A stretch of DNA of 26,033 bases from Paramacrobiotus richtersi (Eukaryota; Tardigrada; Eutardigrada; Parachela; Macrobiotidae): positions 1 to 26,033 of the forward strand of contig JAQGAU010000583.1 in the NCBI GenBank assembly GCA_034698045.1. The letters run 5' to 3'. The notes below the pieces were generated by a model, which did no database searches, had not been told where the DNA came from, and saw nothing but the letters and a program-made list of their open reading frames with translations. This document shows, in pieces, positions 1-8,647 of this stretch. A program made the translations under genes and the position numbers. Position 1 is the first letter of the stretch. Each line of letters begins with the position of its first letter.

Positions 1-239
1 GACGTATTTCGAATACAGGCTGCGAAAGGCGTTGATGTTTCGAATTCCGAAAGACGTTGACGCTAATCAACAGCTATCAATGCAATGAGTAATAATTAAA
101 CCTACGCACGCCAAAATATGTCTGTCGGCACCTACGTTGTTGCTAGGCGGGTTACCCTTGCCTATTGGGGATGGCGAAGTGGATAGAGATCCAAACAACT
201 GGCCGCACTCGGTATCTGCAGTTTTTACACTTTTTATAT

Positions 240-585
240 GAGTAACAATTTTTAATTCCAGAAAAAGCAACGAAAACGGCATGTTGCCATCAGGCTCTCT
301 TTGCGCCTGTTTTCGGGTATTTTTTGAACACACGATTGAAGTGTAATTTGGCGCTACATTATTCAGGGGTTAGGATTAAGGGCCAAATTGTGCGCGGCAC
401 GCGGTAGCAAAAACTTCGTTGTTTATTGCAGATCAAGAATTTCAGCAATGAAAAACGGCAACCAGAACCACATGTCGGCCTAATCTCTACTGTCCTGCAT
501 TTTTTGAGATATTTCGACCCATTTTTAAGCTAATGGTTGAAGAGTAATTGGCCCCAACTTTTCCAGGATTTAGGATTAAGAGTTA
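240..585. repeat. Diverged direct repeat, two units of about 150 bp
   Basis: Two neighbouring stretches, roughly 240-385 and 430-580, share blocks in the same order: a CAGxAA..GAAAACGGCA block, then a TTGAAGxGTAATTxGGC block, then a TTAGGATTAAG block. Spacing is similar, with many substitutions and small indels between them. This looks like an old tandem duplication of non-coding DNA. The 88-codon ORF antisense to the first unit (67-333) has no recognisable motif and is not called a gene. Nothing else is recognised in the first 770 bases. Confidence 0.45.
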
Positions 586-771
586 CAAGGCCCAGCTCGG
601 CCTCCGGCCTCGCTGGGCACACGGAGAACTGGAGTTGAGCTTGCGTGGACCTCGAAAACGAATATGCCGACTTGCCGAGATTTTTAAGCACGGTTTAGCA
701 TGAGCATAGTGCAGTATAGTATTTGTTATAGTTGTACAGTATTATGGGATCATGTAGTATAGTACTGACAC

Positions 772-1142
772 GTAAGCATTCTTGACCCGGAGTTACGAAT
801 AAATACGCGTTACATATCGATATGATCTAATAAATCTGGTGAGTATTGTGCAATTTTTCAAACAATACCAAACTTAAACAGCAAAAATTTATGAATTTTC
901 GAAGTTATTAATGAGTAAGTTGGCTTAAAATTACGGTCTACGAGAATCGGATCAAGATCGTAATTTTACTGATCGCAATCTTCCCAGACGCCATGTTTAG
1001 CCAGTTTAAGTTCGAAAATTCATAACTTTTCACTGTTTCATTTTAGTATTTTTTTAAAAATTGCCCAATACTCACCATATTTAGTAGATAATATTGATAT
1101 GAAACGCGTATTTGTCTTTAACTCCGGATCAAAAATGCTTAC
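772..1142. mobile_element. Foldback MITE-like element with inverted repeats of about 130 bp
   Basis: The arm 772-901 is the imperfect reverse complement of 1013-1142. Both arms begin GTAAGCATT, continue through a CCGGAGTTA block, an AAATACGCGTT block, a GGTGAGTATTG block and end at TATGAATTTTCGAA. The unpaired centre is about 110 bp and contains no ORF. Long terminal inverted repeats around a short AT-rich core are the form of a non-autonomous DNA transposon. No convincing target-site duplication is visible at the ends, so the boundary may be off by a few bases. The superfamily is not determined. Confidence 0.7.
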
Positions 1143-1181
1143 TTGTAAGAGCAAACAATTGCACATTCAAGACAATGTTGA

Positions 1182-1400
1182 TTATTATTATTATGCTACA
1201 GTAGCCAAAGCCTAACTAAAGACACTTACAACAGGACAACAACGTTCTGCTGACTGGCTAATGGAAATGTTTGGATTTTCTGAATTATTTTCGGTTGGTT
1301 TTTGAACTAGAAACTTAATTGAAAGTTGCTCACAGTGGGAATCGAACCCACGCTACACAGTTCCGCCTTTACTGATTTTTCTAGCAGTTCACGTATTTGT
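1182..1400 (-). mobile_element. Probable tRNA-derived SINE
   Basis: On the minus strand, positions 1333-1352 form a T-arm-like hairpin, GTGGG TTCGATT CCCAC, containing a perfect RNA polymerase III box B (GGTTCGATTCC at 1338-1348). About 150 bases further along the same strand the sequence ends in an (ATA)n microsatellite at 1182-1195. Box B near the head and a simple-repeat tail are the usual form of a tRNA-derived SINE. Box A is not clear, so the head may be degenerate or the call may be wrong. It is not a functional tRNA, because the acceptor stem does not pair. Confidence 0.4.
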
Positions 1401-1484
1401 CATAACCTATCTACAAAACCCACACTACACTATCTTAGGGCCAGATGCATAACCAACAGGCTAGCAATCATTATGACTAATCGA

Positions 1485-1555
1485 GATTTATTATTGTTAT
1501 GATACAGTAGCTAAAGCCTAATTTAAGGCACATCTTACAGCAGGACAACAAAGTC
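1485..1555 (-). repeat. Second copy of the SINE-like 3' tail
   Basis: About 70 bases here match 1182-1246 in the same orientation, including the TATTATTRTTATG tail, the CAGTAGCYAAAGCCTAA block and the CAGGACAACAA block. The match stops after 1555 and no box B follows, so this is a 3' piece of the same repeat family. The two tails lie head to tail about 300 bases apart. Confidence 0.5.
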
Positions 1556-2580
1556 CAAGTAATGAACCCGCATTGTTTTTAAGCCAGTTTATATGTTTAT
1601 ACAAAAGCTAGCAAAACATCGGTTCACTGCTTCGAACTACACAAACTTTAAAATGAATTTAAAAATTTTTGAAATTCATTTTAAAATTTCAAGACGAAAG
1701 TAGTTCAGAACGATCATCATATATATGCGCATTTATGATAAAAGGTTCACGAAGTTTGGATGAAACGCTGAATTATTTGAGAAGACCATGTGTCTAAACG
1801 TTTTACAGCTGTTGCGCAATAACCGGACGTAGCGCGCACAAACAGCACACAGCACAAATTTTTCGGCACTGTATATCTATGTTCTGGTTATTAAACACGA
1901 TGATGCACCTTAGTACAACGGTTACGGGTGCGCGGCTGTTTTGATTTCACCAATAGTTTTGGCAATGGGTCGATGGGTCCCCTGGCAATGGGTCCCCTGG
2001 CAAACCCGCGACCTTTTTACTGTTTACATGACTTTCGGCACCCTGAAATTTATTAGGGCTTGTGGAGACTACGTTGGAGAAACAGAACAATGCAGCATGA
2101 GTGTACGCGCTCGATAAACTGACACGAAAAGATGCCCTACCGCACACAACACCGTACCGAAACTGGCTGTGTGATGAGTACTCGTAGGCATTCGATGCAA
2201 ATATTTTCGCATGCCCTACTTTGTGTGTCGTTTCACCGAGCGCGCACGCCGTACAGGAAGCGACTTGCAGCATACGCCCAACTCGTTTCGAAAATCGAAC
2301 CCAACTCATGTACGTGGCAATAATTCGCCCCAGGTAGCCGTCATACGCGCAGGTAGCAATATGTTACTAACGGAGATGCAGCGCTGCCGTACGGAGCGAT
2401 CGTCATGTCGTCTTCGAAAATGCAAAGTTCGGAAATTTTGCAAAATTCAGAGAAAACTTTACTTGAAAAACCGAAAACGTCTGGCCACCCACGGCTAATT
2501 TAACGATTTTTTGATTCATGGCACGCTGAGATCTGTTTTGGGAGCACGGCGTAGGGTGTTCTGAAACGGAAAGTGGTCTC
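1556..2580. other. Non-coding stretch with an AT palindrome and a short tandem repeat
   Basis: An AT-rich hairpin lies at 1645-1692, where TTTAAAATGAATTT pairs with AAATTCATTTTAAA across a short loop. A 16-bp unit, ATGGGTCCCCTGGCA with one more base, is repeated twice near 1970-2003. The ORFs here (1947-2309 minus, 2132-2323 and 2211-2498 plus, 2403-2669 minus) overlap one another, have no family resemblance and look like chance frames. Confidence 0.4.
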
Positions 2581-2585
2581 TTGGA

Positions 2586-2592
2586 GTATAAG
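2586..2592 (+). promoter_or_regulatory. Possible TATA box of the first GT92 copy
   Basis: The sequence GAGTATAAG lies about 95 bases upstream of the ATG at 2682, a spacing similar to the TATA box of the GT92 copy at 11637. Closer to the ATG, TTGACCT at 2660-2666 recurs just upstream of the ATG of the GT92 gene at 20958. The promoter is inherited from the parent gene, and whether it still works is unknown. Confidence 0.3.
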
Positions 2593-2681
2593 TTACAACA
2601 ATAATAATAATACACAGCCTTGCATGGTACATGTACGAATTTCACAAAATTTTTACGAATTGACCTCAAGTATAAACAAAA

Positions 2682-3864
2682 ATGCCGGTTTCACGTATCC
2701 TTGTTGCGATCATCGTGTCAGCTGCGGTGGGTCGTTTGACATCGAGCAGTACAACTCCACAAGAATGAAAATATTTTCTACATTCTCCTGGAATGGATCA
2801 AATTCCACCGCATCCAGGGCGTCGAGCATTTCATCTTCTATGACGACGATAGCATCGACGACGTGCATCTTCTTCCACGCCTGTACTCTATATCGGCTAT
2901 CCGGATTTAGTGGAAATCTTTCCTGTAAGATTTCGCCGATACAATCAACTGCGGAATACTTCCTATACCGACCACGTACGACGGCAGTCGTTGGGAACGA
3001 AGTACTGTAATTTCCGAGTGGCCGGTGTTTCGCAGTGGCTGCTTATCAGTGATGTGGATGAGTTCATGTTCTCTCCACAATTCGGCACAATAGCGGGATA
3101 TCTCCATAACCGTACAAATGAGACAACACGAGAAATGTCGTTTGTCCCAGTTAGAGCGAGAAGGGACAGTGGCTTAAATTAAACTAACGTTACCGCACAT
3201 ATTTTCAAACTTAACCGCTGAAACAAAAACTATATCGAACGACTTTCTCCAGTCCTCATGAACAACGTCTTTCCAATCTCCTTATACAACGCTACTGCTA
3301 CATAGAAATCGATGTATCAGCACTTAGCTTCGGTACGTCAGATGTGCAGATGGAAAACCTTGTTCGTTTATCACTGGATCCACATTCGGATCGTATAGCG
3401 GTGATGAATGAAATGTTGAACGGTGATTTACTGATCACATCCCGGAATCCCAAACGCACGCCGTATCCGCTACTGGATGAAGATTGTTTACTGCGCTATA
3501 GGAAGTCTTGCCCGCCTGTTACATTCCCAAGCCGGGATTGTTTACACTCGTGGGAAAGTCCACCTGGATACCGGAAATGTGCGACAAGGCTTTCTTGCAT
3601 TGGTGCAAGGGCCCTCTTGGCGGGACTATTCAGAAACCTTTTCCTGAAGAACTCCGCCTCAACCACTACGCATTTCGCTCCAAGGAACATATTGAATCGT
3701 TGCCCATTCAGAAGATGCGCGTCGAAAAGAAAATTATATTCAATACGATCGATAAGGCGTGGTTCTCCGGTGTAGAGGATCGTGCCATAGATCAGTACAA
3801 ACATGATTTGGTATCGAGATTCCGGATGCTTCCTGCTGTGGACTACCGCGGTGCAATTAAGTAG
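2682..3864 (+). pseudogene. GT92 glycosyltransferase pseudogene (copy 1)
   Basis: This is a clear relative of the intact GT92 gene at 19867-20958, readable almost end to end across frames. It keeps the signal-like start MPVSRILVAIIVSAA, the LEWIKFHRIQGVEHF and FYDDDSIDD block, SDVDEFM, GTIAGYL, LLITSRNPKR and NHYAFRSKEH. Lesions seen by comparison with the other copies are: a TGA at 2766-2768; a 26-bp deletion at 2780/2781 that removes the MIRNEL block; a 1-bp loss near 2889; about 170 extra bases at roughly 3156-3328; a further small frame change near 3553; and a 3' end shortened at YRGAIK. The extra block has GT and TAG near its ends, but removing it as an intron does not restore the frame. 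No single protein can be made. The family transfers sugar in the Golgi or secretory pathway, but this copy is dead. Confidence 0.88.
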
Positions 3865-4168
3865 ATGATATGTCACTGCTTCGAGAATTTTCTGTGTGGC
3901 AGGCACAATCGTCCGCGCGCCCGATCTCCGGATCCTGCTGACCTTTCGCGGTCTTCGTATCATTGTAATAGTGCCAGTGTGGGAGTGAATGTGAGAAACT
4001 ACTGTTCTGCCACACTTTGGCCGTTTTTCTGTGATACTGGAACAAAACTAAAACACTCGAGAGCAGTTCTTGTGCTGGTCTTATTGTAAGATAAACTATT
4101 CGCGGAAGTTTCTCGTGTAGGTCGTTGTACTCGTATCCACAATTGTGCTGTAATCTTTTTCGAAGTGG
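3865..4168. other. Spacer without a recognised gene
   Basis: This is the sequence between the GT92 pseudogene and the inverted-repeat element. Short ORFs on both strands (3865-4089 plus, 3857-4045 minus) overlap each other and match nothing recognisable. No promoter or repeat stands out. Confidence 0.4.
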
Positions 4169-4684
4169 CTACGCGCGAGAGTGCTCCCGCCCGTAGTTAA
4201 TCGGCTACGCGCGAGAAATTTCTCGCGTGAAGGAAAAATGTCCTGAAATGGCTACGCGCGAGATCTGTAATTTCGCTTCTTCGGACAGCTTCCTATTGGA
4301 CTTTCCTACTTCCTTCATGTTACTTTCTTAGTTCAGCTTCTTGGTTGATTTTCATTGCTTACTTATCTTACTTTCTCTTCTTGGTTTAGTTTTTAGTTTT
4401 GCTTTTTATTTCATTTTCTTTGCATCTTTATCATAATCTCTTAGTTTCTCTTCTTGGTTCAGTTCAGGTTTCCAGGCTTTGATTTCTTAATTCAGCTTCT
4501 TAGTTTAGATTCTTGGCTCCTTGGTTAAGGTTCTTAGTTAGCTTCCTAATTTATTAGGTTTTATTTTCAGTTTCTTCTTATTTTCGTAGCTCTCGCGCGT
4601 AGCCATTTGATTACGTTTCTGCAACGCGCGAGATCTCTCGCGCGAAGCCGATTAGCTACGCGCGGGAAATTATCTCGCGAGTAG
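4169..4684. mobile_element. Inverted-repeat element built from CTACGCGCGAGA motifs
   Basis: The left end, about 4169-4258, and the right end, about 4590-4684, are imperfect inverted repeats of 85-90 bases. Each carries several copies of GCTACGCGCGAGA in alternating orientation, so the ends can also fold on themselves (for example AATTTCTCGCG beside CGCGAGAAATT near 4220-4235). The core, 4300-4590, is pyrimidine-rich and made of degenerate TTCTTGGTTNAGTT units with no ORF. This fits a non-autonomous DNA transposon or foldback element. No clear target duplication was found. Confidence 0.7.
4300..4590 (+). repeat. Pyrimidine-rich degenerate repeat in the element core
   Basis: The words CTTCTTGGTT, TTCTTAGTT and TTCAGCTTCTT recur many times at irregular spacing over 290 bases. 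One strand is almost purely C and T with some A and G at the GGTT steps. It lies exactly between the two arms of the surrounding inverted-repeat element and is probably a part of it rather than an independent satellite. Confidence 0.5.
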
Positions 4685-4882
4685 AACTGACCAATCTTTT
4701 TTTTTTCCGACAAAGGTTAGCTCGGTTGTAAAGTGATAACAACGTAAAAGAAAATATTTGAATACACTATACAGTAGTTGCCCATTTACACTGTTACACA
4801 AATTTATTCATACATTTTATGCATACATTCTGCGCACACTGACATGAACAACTGCAAACCGATGCATTTCCAGAGCTCCTCG

Positions 4883-5122
4883 TTAGAAATGTGGGTTTAT
4901 CAACGCTTTTGGTGATTTGCCTAACTCCGGGAGGAATCTCAGGACTTCCGGGATGATTTTGCGTCCACGTCCTGGACGAACGGGTCCCGTCAGAACAGTT
5001 CCGGTTGTCCCACGATGCATACAGTATATGCATACTTCCTCCCAGTTGCCGTAGCCTACAACAACGAACTCTTCTAAGTTGTGGTCATGCAGCGAGCGTT
5101 TCTTTCGTAATGGCTGGCGCAT
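4883..5122 (-). CDS. Small hypothetical ORF, 79 codons
   Basis: The ORF runs from ATG at 5122 to TAA at 4883. The product begins MRQPLRKKRSLHDH, has a central EVCIYCMHRGTTG with two cysteines and a basic PGRGRK stretch. It matches no family I recognise. The reason to list it is a good TATA-like motif (TATAAAAAAC on the minus strand, about 5131-5142) at the right distance upstream of the ATG. An overlapping frame (4794-5033) is equally long, so this may be chance. It could also be a fragment of a transposon protein or one exon of a larger gene. Confidence 0.2.
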   Translation of the reverse strand: MRQPLRKKRSLHDHNLEEFVVVGYGNWEEVCIYCMHRGTTGTVLTGPVRPGRGRKIIPEVLRFLPELGKSPKALINPHF

Positions 5123-5159
5123 TCAGTCTCGTTTTTTATATGCACTGCTGGTTCGATTA

Positions 5160-5300
5160 ATCCTCCGTTAAGTGAAAACAATGAAAGCGGATAATTTGTG
5201 GGTTGTGGGGGAACGTTTGTTTCGCGTAAGGACCGTGTGCTGCACGCATTCGGTAATCGGTGAGCGTCTGGACTTTACTATCTGGATACAGGACTTTATT
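5160..5300 (+). repeat. Dispersed block resembling the region upstream of the cysteine-family genes
   Basis: The piece CGTAAGGACCGTGTGCTGC with its flanks (about 5229-5275) resembles 13578-13625 (CGTAAGGATCGTTTGCTGC) and more weakly 23278-23310. The other two lie upstream of cysteine-family exons on the same strand, whereas here no such gene follows on the plus strand. It may be a leftover promoter or leader from a deleted copy. Confidence 0.35.
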
Positions 5301-5350
5301 TAGCTGATTACGAAAACTTGCTGAGATGCAATAACAAATATTAACAACAG

Positions 5351-5515
5351 CTACACATTGAACATCAAAAACACATCTTCCATCACCTTAGTGGTATCAA
5401 CAGTCCCCAGTACACAAATTCCGTTGCCTCGCTGGATTTCTACGCTTATCCTTTGTCGCAGGAATTCTGTTGTCCGAGAATTTCCATTGCTTTCTCAGAT
5501 TCTTCGTCCCTATTC
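5351..5515 (-). mobile_element. 3' stub of an RLE non-LTR retrotransposon
   Basis: Minus-strand translation gives the last 50 or so residues of the retrotransposon protein found at 16534-18689: EFLRQRISVEIQRGNG, ICVLGTVDTTKVMEDVF, then FNV and a TAG at 5351-5353. Further upstream the matching frame has two stops (at the RRIREN position and just before GRR), and similarity ends near 5515. It is a very short, decayed, 5'-truncated insertion. The 3' UTR does not obviously match that of the long copy. Confidence 0.8.
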
Positions 5516-5611
5516 GGTAGGTACTGTTTATTTTTCCCGAGAAGCCCGCTGAATAAACATGACACGCTCGTCATGAATAGAATTAAGCAAGCGCCTCTCT
5601 AACGACACCGG

Positions 5612-5629
5612 CATGACTCATGAGTCATG
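5612..5629. promoter_or_regulatory. Perfect 18-bp palindrome with paired AP-1-like sites
   Basis: CATGACTCATGAGTCATG is fully self-complementary and contains TGACTCA and TGAGTCA, the core recognised by bZIP factors of the AP-1/CNC type. It lies about 100 bases beyond the 3' end of the cysteine-family pseudogene. A role is not shown, and a palindrome of this size can occur by chance in 26 kb only rarely. Confidence 0.25.
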
Positions 5630-5726
5630 ACAGTTATGCAGCGGCAGAGCAATGGAAGCAGGTCATACAGAGAAAGTGGGAGCATCGCATCGAGGAATGC
5701 GAAGGTATGGCGCACAGCCAGGTCGA

Positions 5727-6703
5727 TCACAGGGCACAAGTAGTGGCTTGGTTGACGACGACGAAACTTTTGCCGGCGTCACTAGTGGGCAGTCCGTCGA
5801 ACTGGTCGATAGCGGCATCTTTATACAGGAAGGTCTCGATGCTCATCGTACAAGTCTTGTCGCGGAGTATGGTGCGGACAAAAGTGCTGGTCGAGCAGGG
5901 CGCCGAGCTACTGGCCGTCGAGGGTCCGCTGCAGTAGTGGGGATCACCTTGCTGGGGAGTGTCATCATCGTGCATGTTCCTGTCTCCGATGAGTACATTG
6001 AAACCTTGCGGTCACCGGGATTTGCTGGACTGTCGTCTTCCAGCAGATCTTCGGCTTGGACGGCAATTAATCTGTCTTCAGGGGCGTCCACCGTGGTGCC
6101 GATGTAGGCTTAGGTGGTGGGTAGCTGGCAGATGGACACCAAACGGGAGATGGTCGTCGAGGTGGTCACCGTCACGCAGGAGGGCGTCGTGCGCGCGAGA
6201 CAGGGCGGGGTGGGTTTGATGTAGGAGTTTGTGATCTTGACAGGGTAGTGCTGTCCCATCCTGGTAGCGTTTCCGTACTTGTATGCACGGCTCCGGCCGT
6301 CCTTATCGTCCTATTCCCGTCGGTAGTCGGAGGCCTTCTGCAGGTTGCGCGCAATGTACCGGTCACTATCCGCGTAGCGCTCGTTATAACCGTCTCCGGA
6401 TTGGTACGAGTGCATGGTGGGACTGCATCGTTTGCCGGATCGCAGATACCCATTGTCCAGGTAGTCCTCGTTGTACCGACTCAGACGATTAGCTAAGGCA
6501 TAGCCGTTCTCTAGCGGCGTGCGTATACTACTACCTTCTCGCGTATACTACATCGCGCTCCCTATGGGCGCTTAACATACGCCCTTTCAAGTTATCTACC
6601 GCCGACCATAAAAGTTTTATGGTTGGGCCACAGCCTGAGAGAGTAGCGTCACGAAGTACGCACGCCGCTAGAGAACGGCTATGGCTAAGGTGCCTCTGAG
6701 GAG
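5727..6703 (-). pseudogene. Cysteine-family exon, broken copy (copy a)
   Basis: This minus-strand exon is homologous to the open gene at 14314-15276. It begins just after an acceptor-like TTTGTAG (exon base 6703) and ends at TGA 5727-5729 with the family terminus TTCAL. Recognisable blocks are NEDYLDNGYLRSGK, HSYQSGDGYNERYADSDRY, PSCVTVTTSTTI, RLVSICQLPTT and STFVRTILRDKTC. It is interrupted by a MITE (6499-6683), a TAG after DYRRE, a TAA after QLPTT (near 6107) and a frame change near 5930. It lacks the long Thr/Ala repeat. Upstream coding exons are not seen. Confidence 0.82.
6499..6683. mobile_element. 185-bp MITE with perfect inverted ends and target duplication
   Basis: The ends are perfect inverted repeats of 27 bases beginning CATAGCCGTTCTCTAGCGGC. 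On either side stands the 7-bp duplication GCTAAGG (6492-6498 and 6684-6690). Mentally removing the element and one duplication joins the two parts of the host exon so that it reads in line with the sister copies. There is no ORF inside. Seven bases is an unusual duplication length. An 8-bp hAT-type duplication with one mismatch is an alternative. Confidence 0.87.
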
Positions 6704-6960
6704 CTACAAAGCCAGCAGCAAGTCAAATGACGTTCTGTTTGCACTTGTGTATCTTCAACACACTTTCAAACATCATTAAATTTTACCACAGACAATGTCG
6801 TAATGTCGGTCGCTCGGTCACAGTGACACAGTACACGGAAAACAACCTCATCGATTGTAAGCGCATACAAAGCTGCATTCAGAGCTACAGAGAAATGACT
6901 ACCAGTAAAGACGTTTCACAGGGCCTGCTTTCTCACATATAACTCGTTGTCGACGGGGCT

Positions 6961-7060
6961 CCGTGACATGTCGCCGCAGGACTTTTCGCCGCGGGACAGT
7001 CCGCCGCGGAAGTCTCGCCGCAGAGAGTTCTCGCCGTGAGACATGTGGCCTAACTCGCGG
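6961..7060 (+). repeat. Tandem CGCCGC motif array, possible transposon end
   Basis: Five imperfect units of 14-18 bases, each beginning CGCCGC or CGCCGT and followed by RGGA or GAGA, run in tandem. GC content is much higher than in the flanks. Repeats of this form are typical of the subterminal parts of some MULE-type DNA transposons, and a MULE transposase gene starts its 3' end about 600 bases away. No matching inverted array was found on the far side of that gene, so the link is only a suggestion. Confidence 0.4.
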
Positions 7061-7079
7061 CCGCCGCAGGGACAACTGG

Positions 7080-7642
7080 TCTCAGGGATGTCTAGGCTTT
7101 CCAAGTTTTTTTTTCGTGTAAGCATACTGAGTAAAAACCCCAAGTGCAATCGAACAACAAGAAATTCATTGCAGTCATAGCTGATCAGCCCATTTCGTTC
7201 AGTGTTTTTGCATTAAAAACATACAACCGCAACACACGTTGAAGGGTAGCACATCATGGTTAGAAAAAGGTTACAGATCTCCCATCAAGACATTAAACCA
7301 GCATGATCGTAAATAATTCTGCCGTTAAGCATTAGGATAACTTCGAAACGAACAAATAGAAATACAAATTACGAAAATTGCAGTTAACGTTGAAAGTATG
7401 AGTTACAGTATTCACGTAAGAAGTACTAACAAGATAAGCAGGAGTTATAAGCAGTTGAAATCAGCAATATACAGTAAATCCATAACAGATAAATTAATCG
7501 AAATAGAGTTAATCAATTTTAAAGTAAATAAATTAAATGAAGCATATTATTTACATAACTAATACAACAATAAATATATAATACACAACAATAAATAAAG
7601 TAATAATAACTAAAACAACACCTAATCTTATGGACAGGTAGG
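7080..7642. other. AT-rich stretch without a gene
   Basis: This region, downstream of the MULE gene's 3' end, becomes strongly A/T-rich from 7300 on, with many AATAAA-like words on the plus strand (7570-7610). No ORF of interest and no clear repeat arms were found. Confidence 0.4.
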
Positions 7643-7930
7643 TTACACGTTCACTTCCAAATTAGCTGCGATAATACGAAGATAGTCCAATTTACTGTTG
7701 GGGTCATATGCGGCAACGACATTCAGGACGCGCTGGATTGCCTTGGCGCACTTCGTCTTCTGGTTTCTGGGTGCCGGTTCACCTGAGGCGAGTTGGCGAA
7801 TGGTGATCTCCTGCATGCTCTGCTCCTTTCGCAGACCATGGACGAAATCTTCCAGTTGTCGGGTGAACTCCAACGGTCGTTGTGACGGTCCCATTCCAAG
7901 CTTCGACTGGATTAGTCGTACGGCTTACGC

Positions 7931-8187
7931 CTGAAAAATCAGTTTTGCCGAAGGTGATTCAAACGAATATGACTGATTATGTGAGTTTTCAGCTCTGAAA
8001 GTTTTGTCCACATTGCGGTATTATATTACACCGCAGTACTGTACTTTGTGGTGTATATCTGTACCATATCTATATGATTACACAGTGTCTGTACCAATAC
8101 TGTACATAAGAATTTCTTTAATAGTTTTCATTAGTGTTTATGGAGCTTTCGATCTTACATCAAGGTTATTTATGTATCATAATTTAC
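7931..8187 (-). other. Intron 2 of the MULE gene
   Basis: The 257-base minus-strand intron begins GTAAATT at 8187 and ends TTTTTCAG at 7931. Joining gives FTRAEEG-VSRTTNPVEAWNG, again with a split glycine codon, and matches the conserved [IV]-x-R-T-x-N-x-V-E-x-W motif of MULE proteins. The same phase is used as in intron 1. Confidence 0.85.
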
Positions 8188-8523
8188 CTTCTTCTGCTCG
8201 AGTGAAAGCATTCCAGAATGCGGGCAGATAAAGCGGATCCTTAGTCGCACCGTTGCGGCCAACACGACGGATGTTGGTCTCCTCAAAATACTCAACAAAG
8301 GGCGCAAGGCAGGCGTTAAGCGGATTCTCTGCGGGTGTATTGCAGTTGGAAATGTGCTGAACCAATTCATTCCATGCTGCATACACATCCTGCTCGGGTA
8401 TGTAGGCCATGGCCATCACCATCTTACAAAGCAGTTGGTACTGAAGGTCATGCACGTATTTCTTCTGCCTGCCTTGCTCTTGTATCTTGCGAAATAGGTT
8501 TTGGCCGAAGTGGAACATACAGC

Positions 8524-8647
8524 CTGTTAATAAACAATCTTGTACAAAGGCAATTCGACAGACTACCTATTTATAACCACACTTTAAGAGGTGATCAGTG
8601 CGCAGCGAAAAACCGTTAGTACTTATTACGGATATGACGATACTGAC
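8524..8647 (-). other. Intron 1 of the MULE gene
   Basis: The 124-base minus-strand intron begins GTCAGT at 8647 and ends TTAACAG at 8524. Removal joins FPKTKLQ to GCMFHFGQN with a glycine codon split after its first base, giving the continuous block expected of MULE transposases. The exon 1 frame runs into a stop eight codons beyond the donor site. Confidence 0.85.

Noticed and set aside
1333-1352. tRNA gene suggested by a T-arm hairpin
   Set aside because: No pairing acceptor stem, D-arm or proper anticodon arm at the expected distances. Kept only as a SINE-like box B.
2211-2669. Overlapping ORFs of 88-120 codons upstream of GT92 copy 1
   Set aside because: They overlap one another on both strands, have no motif and run into the promoter and leader of copy 1.
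6172-6453. 93-codon minus-strand ORF
   Set aside because: It is a shifted frame of cysteine-family copy a. The true frame carries the conserved blocks but is broken by stops.
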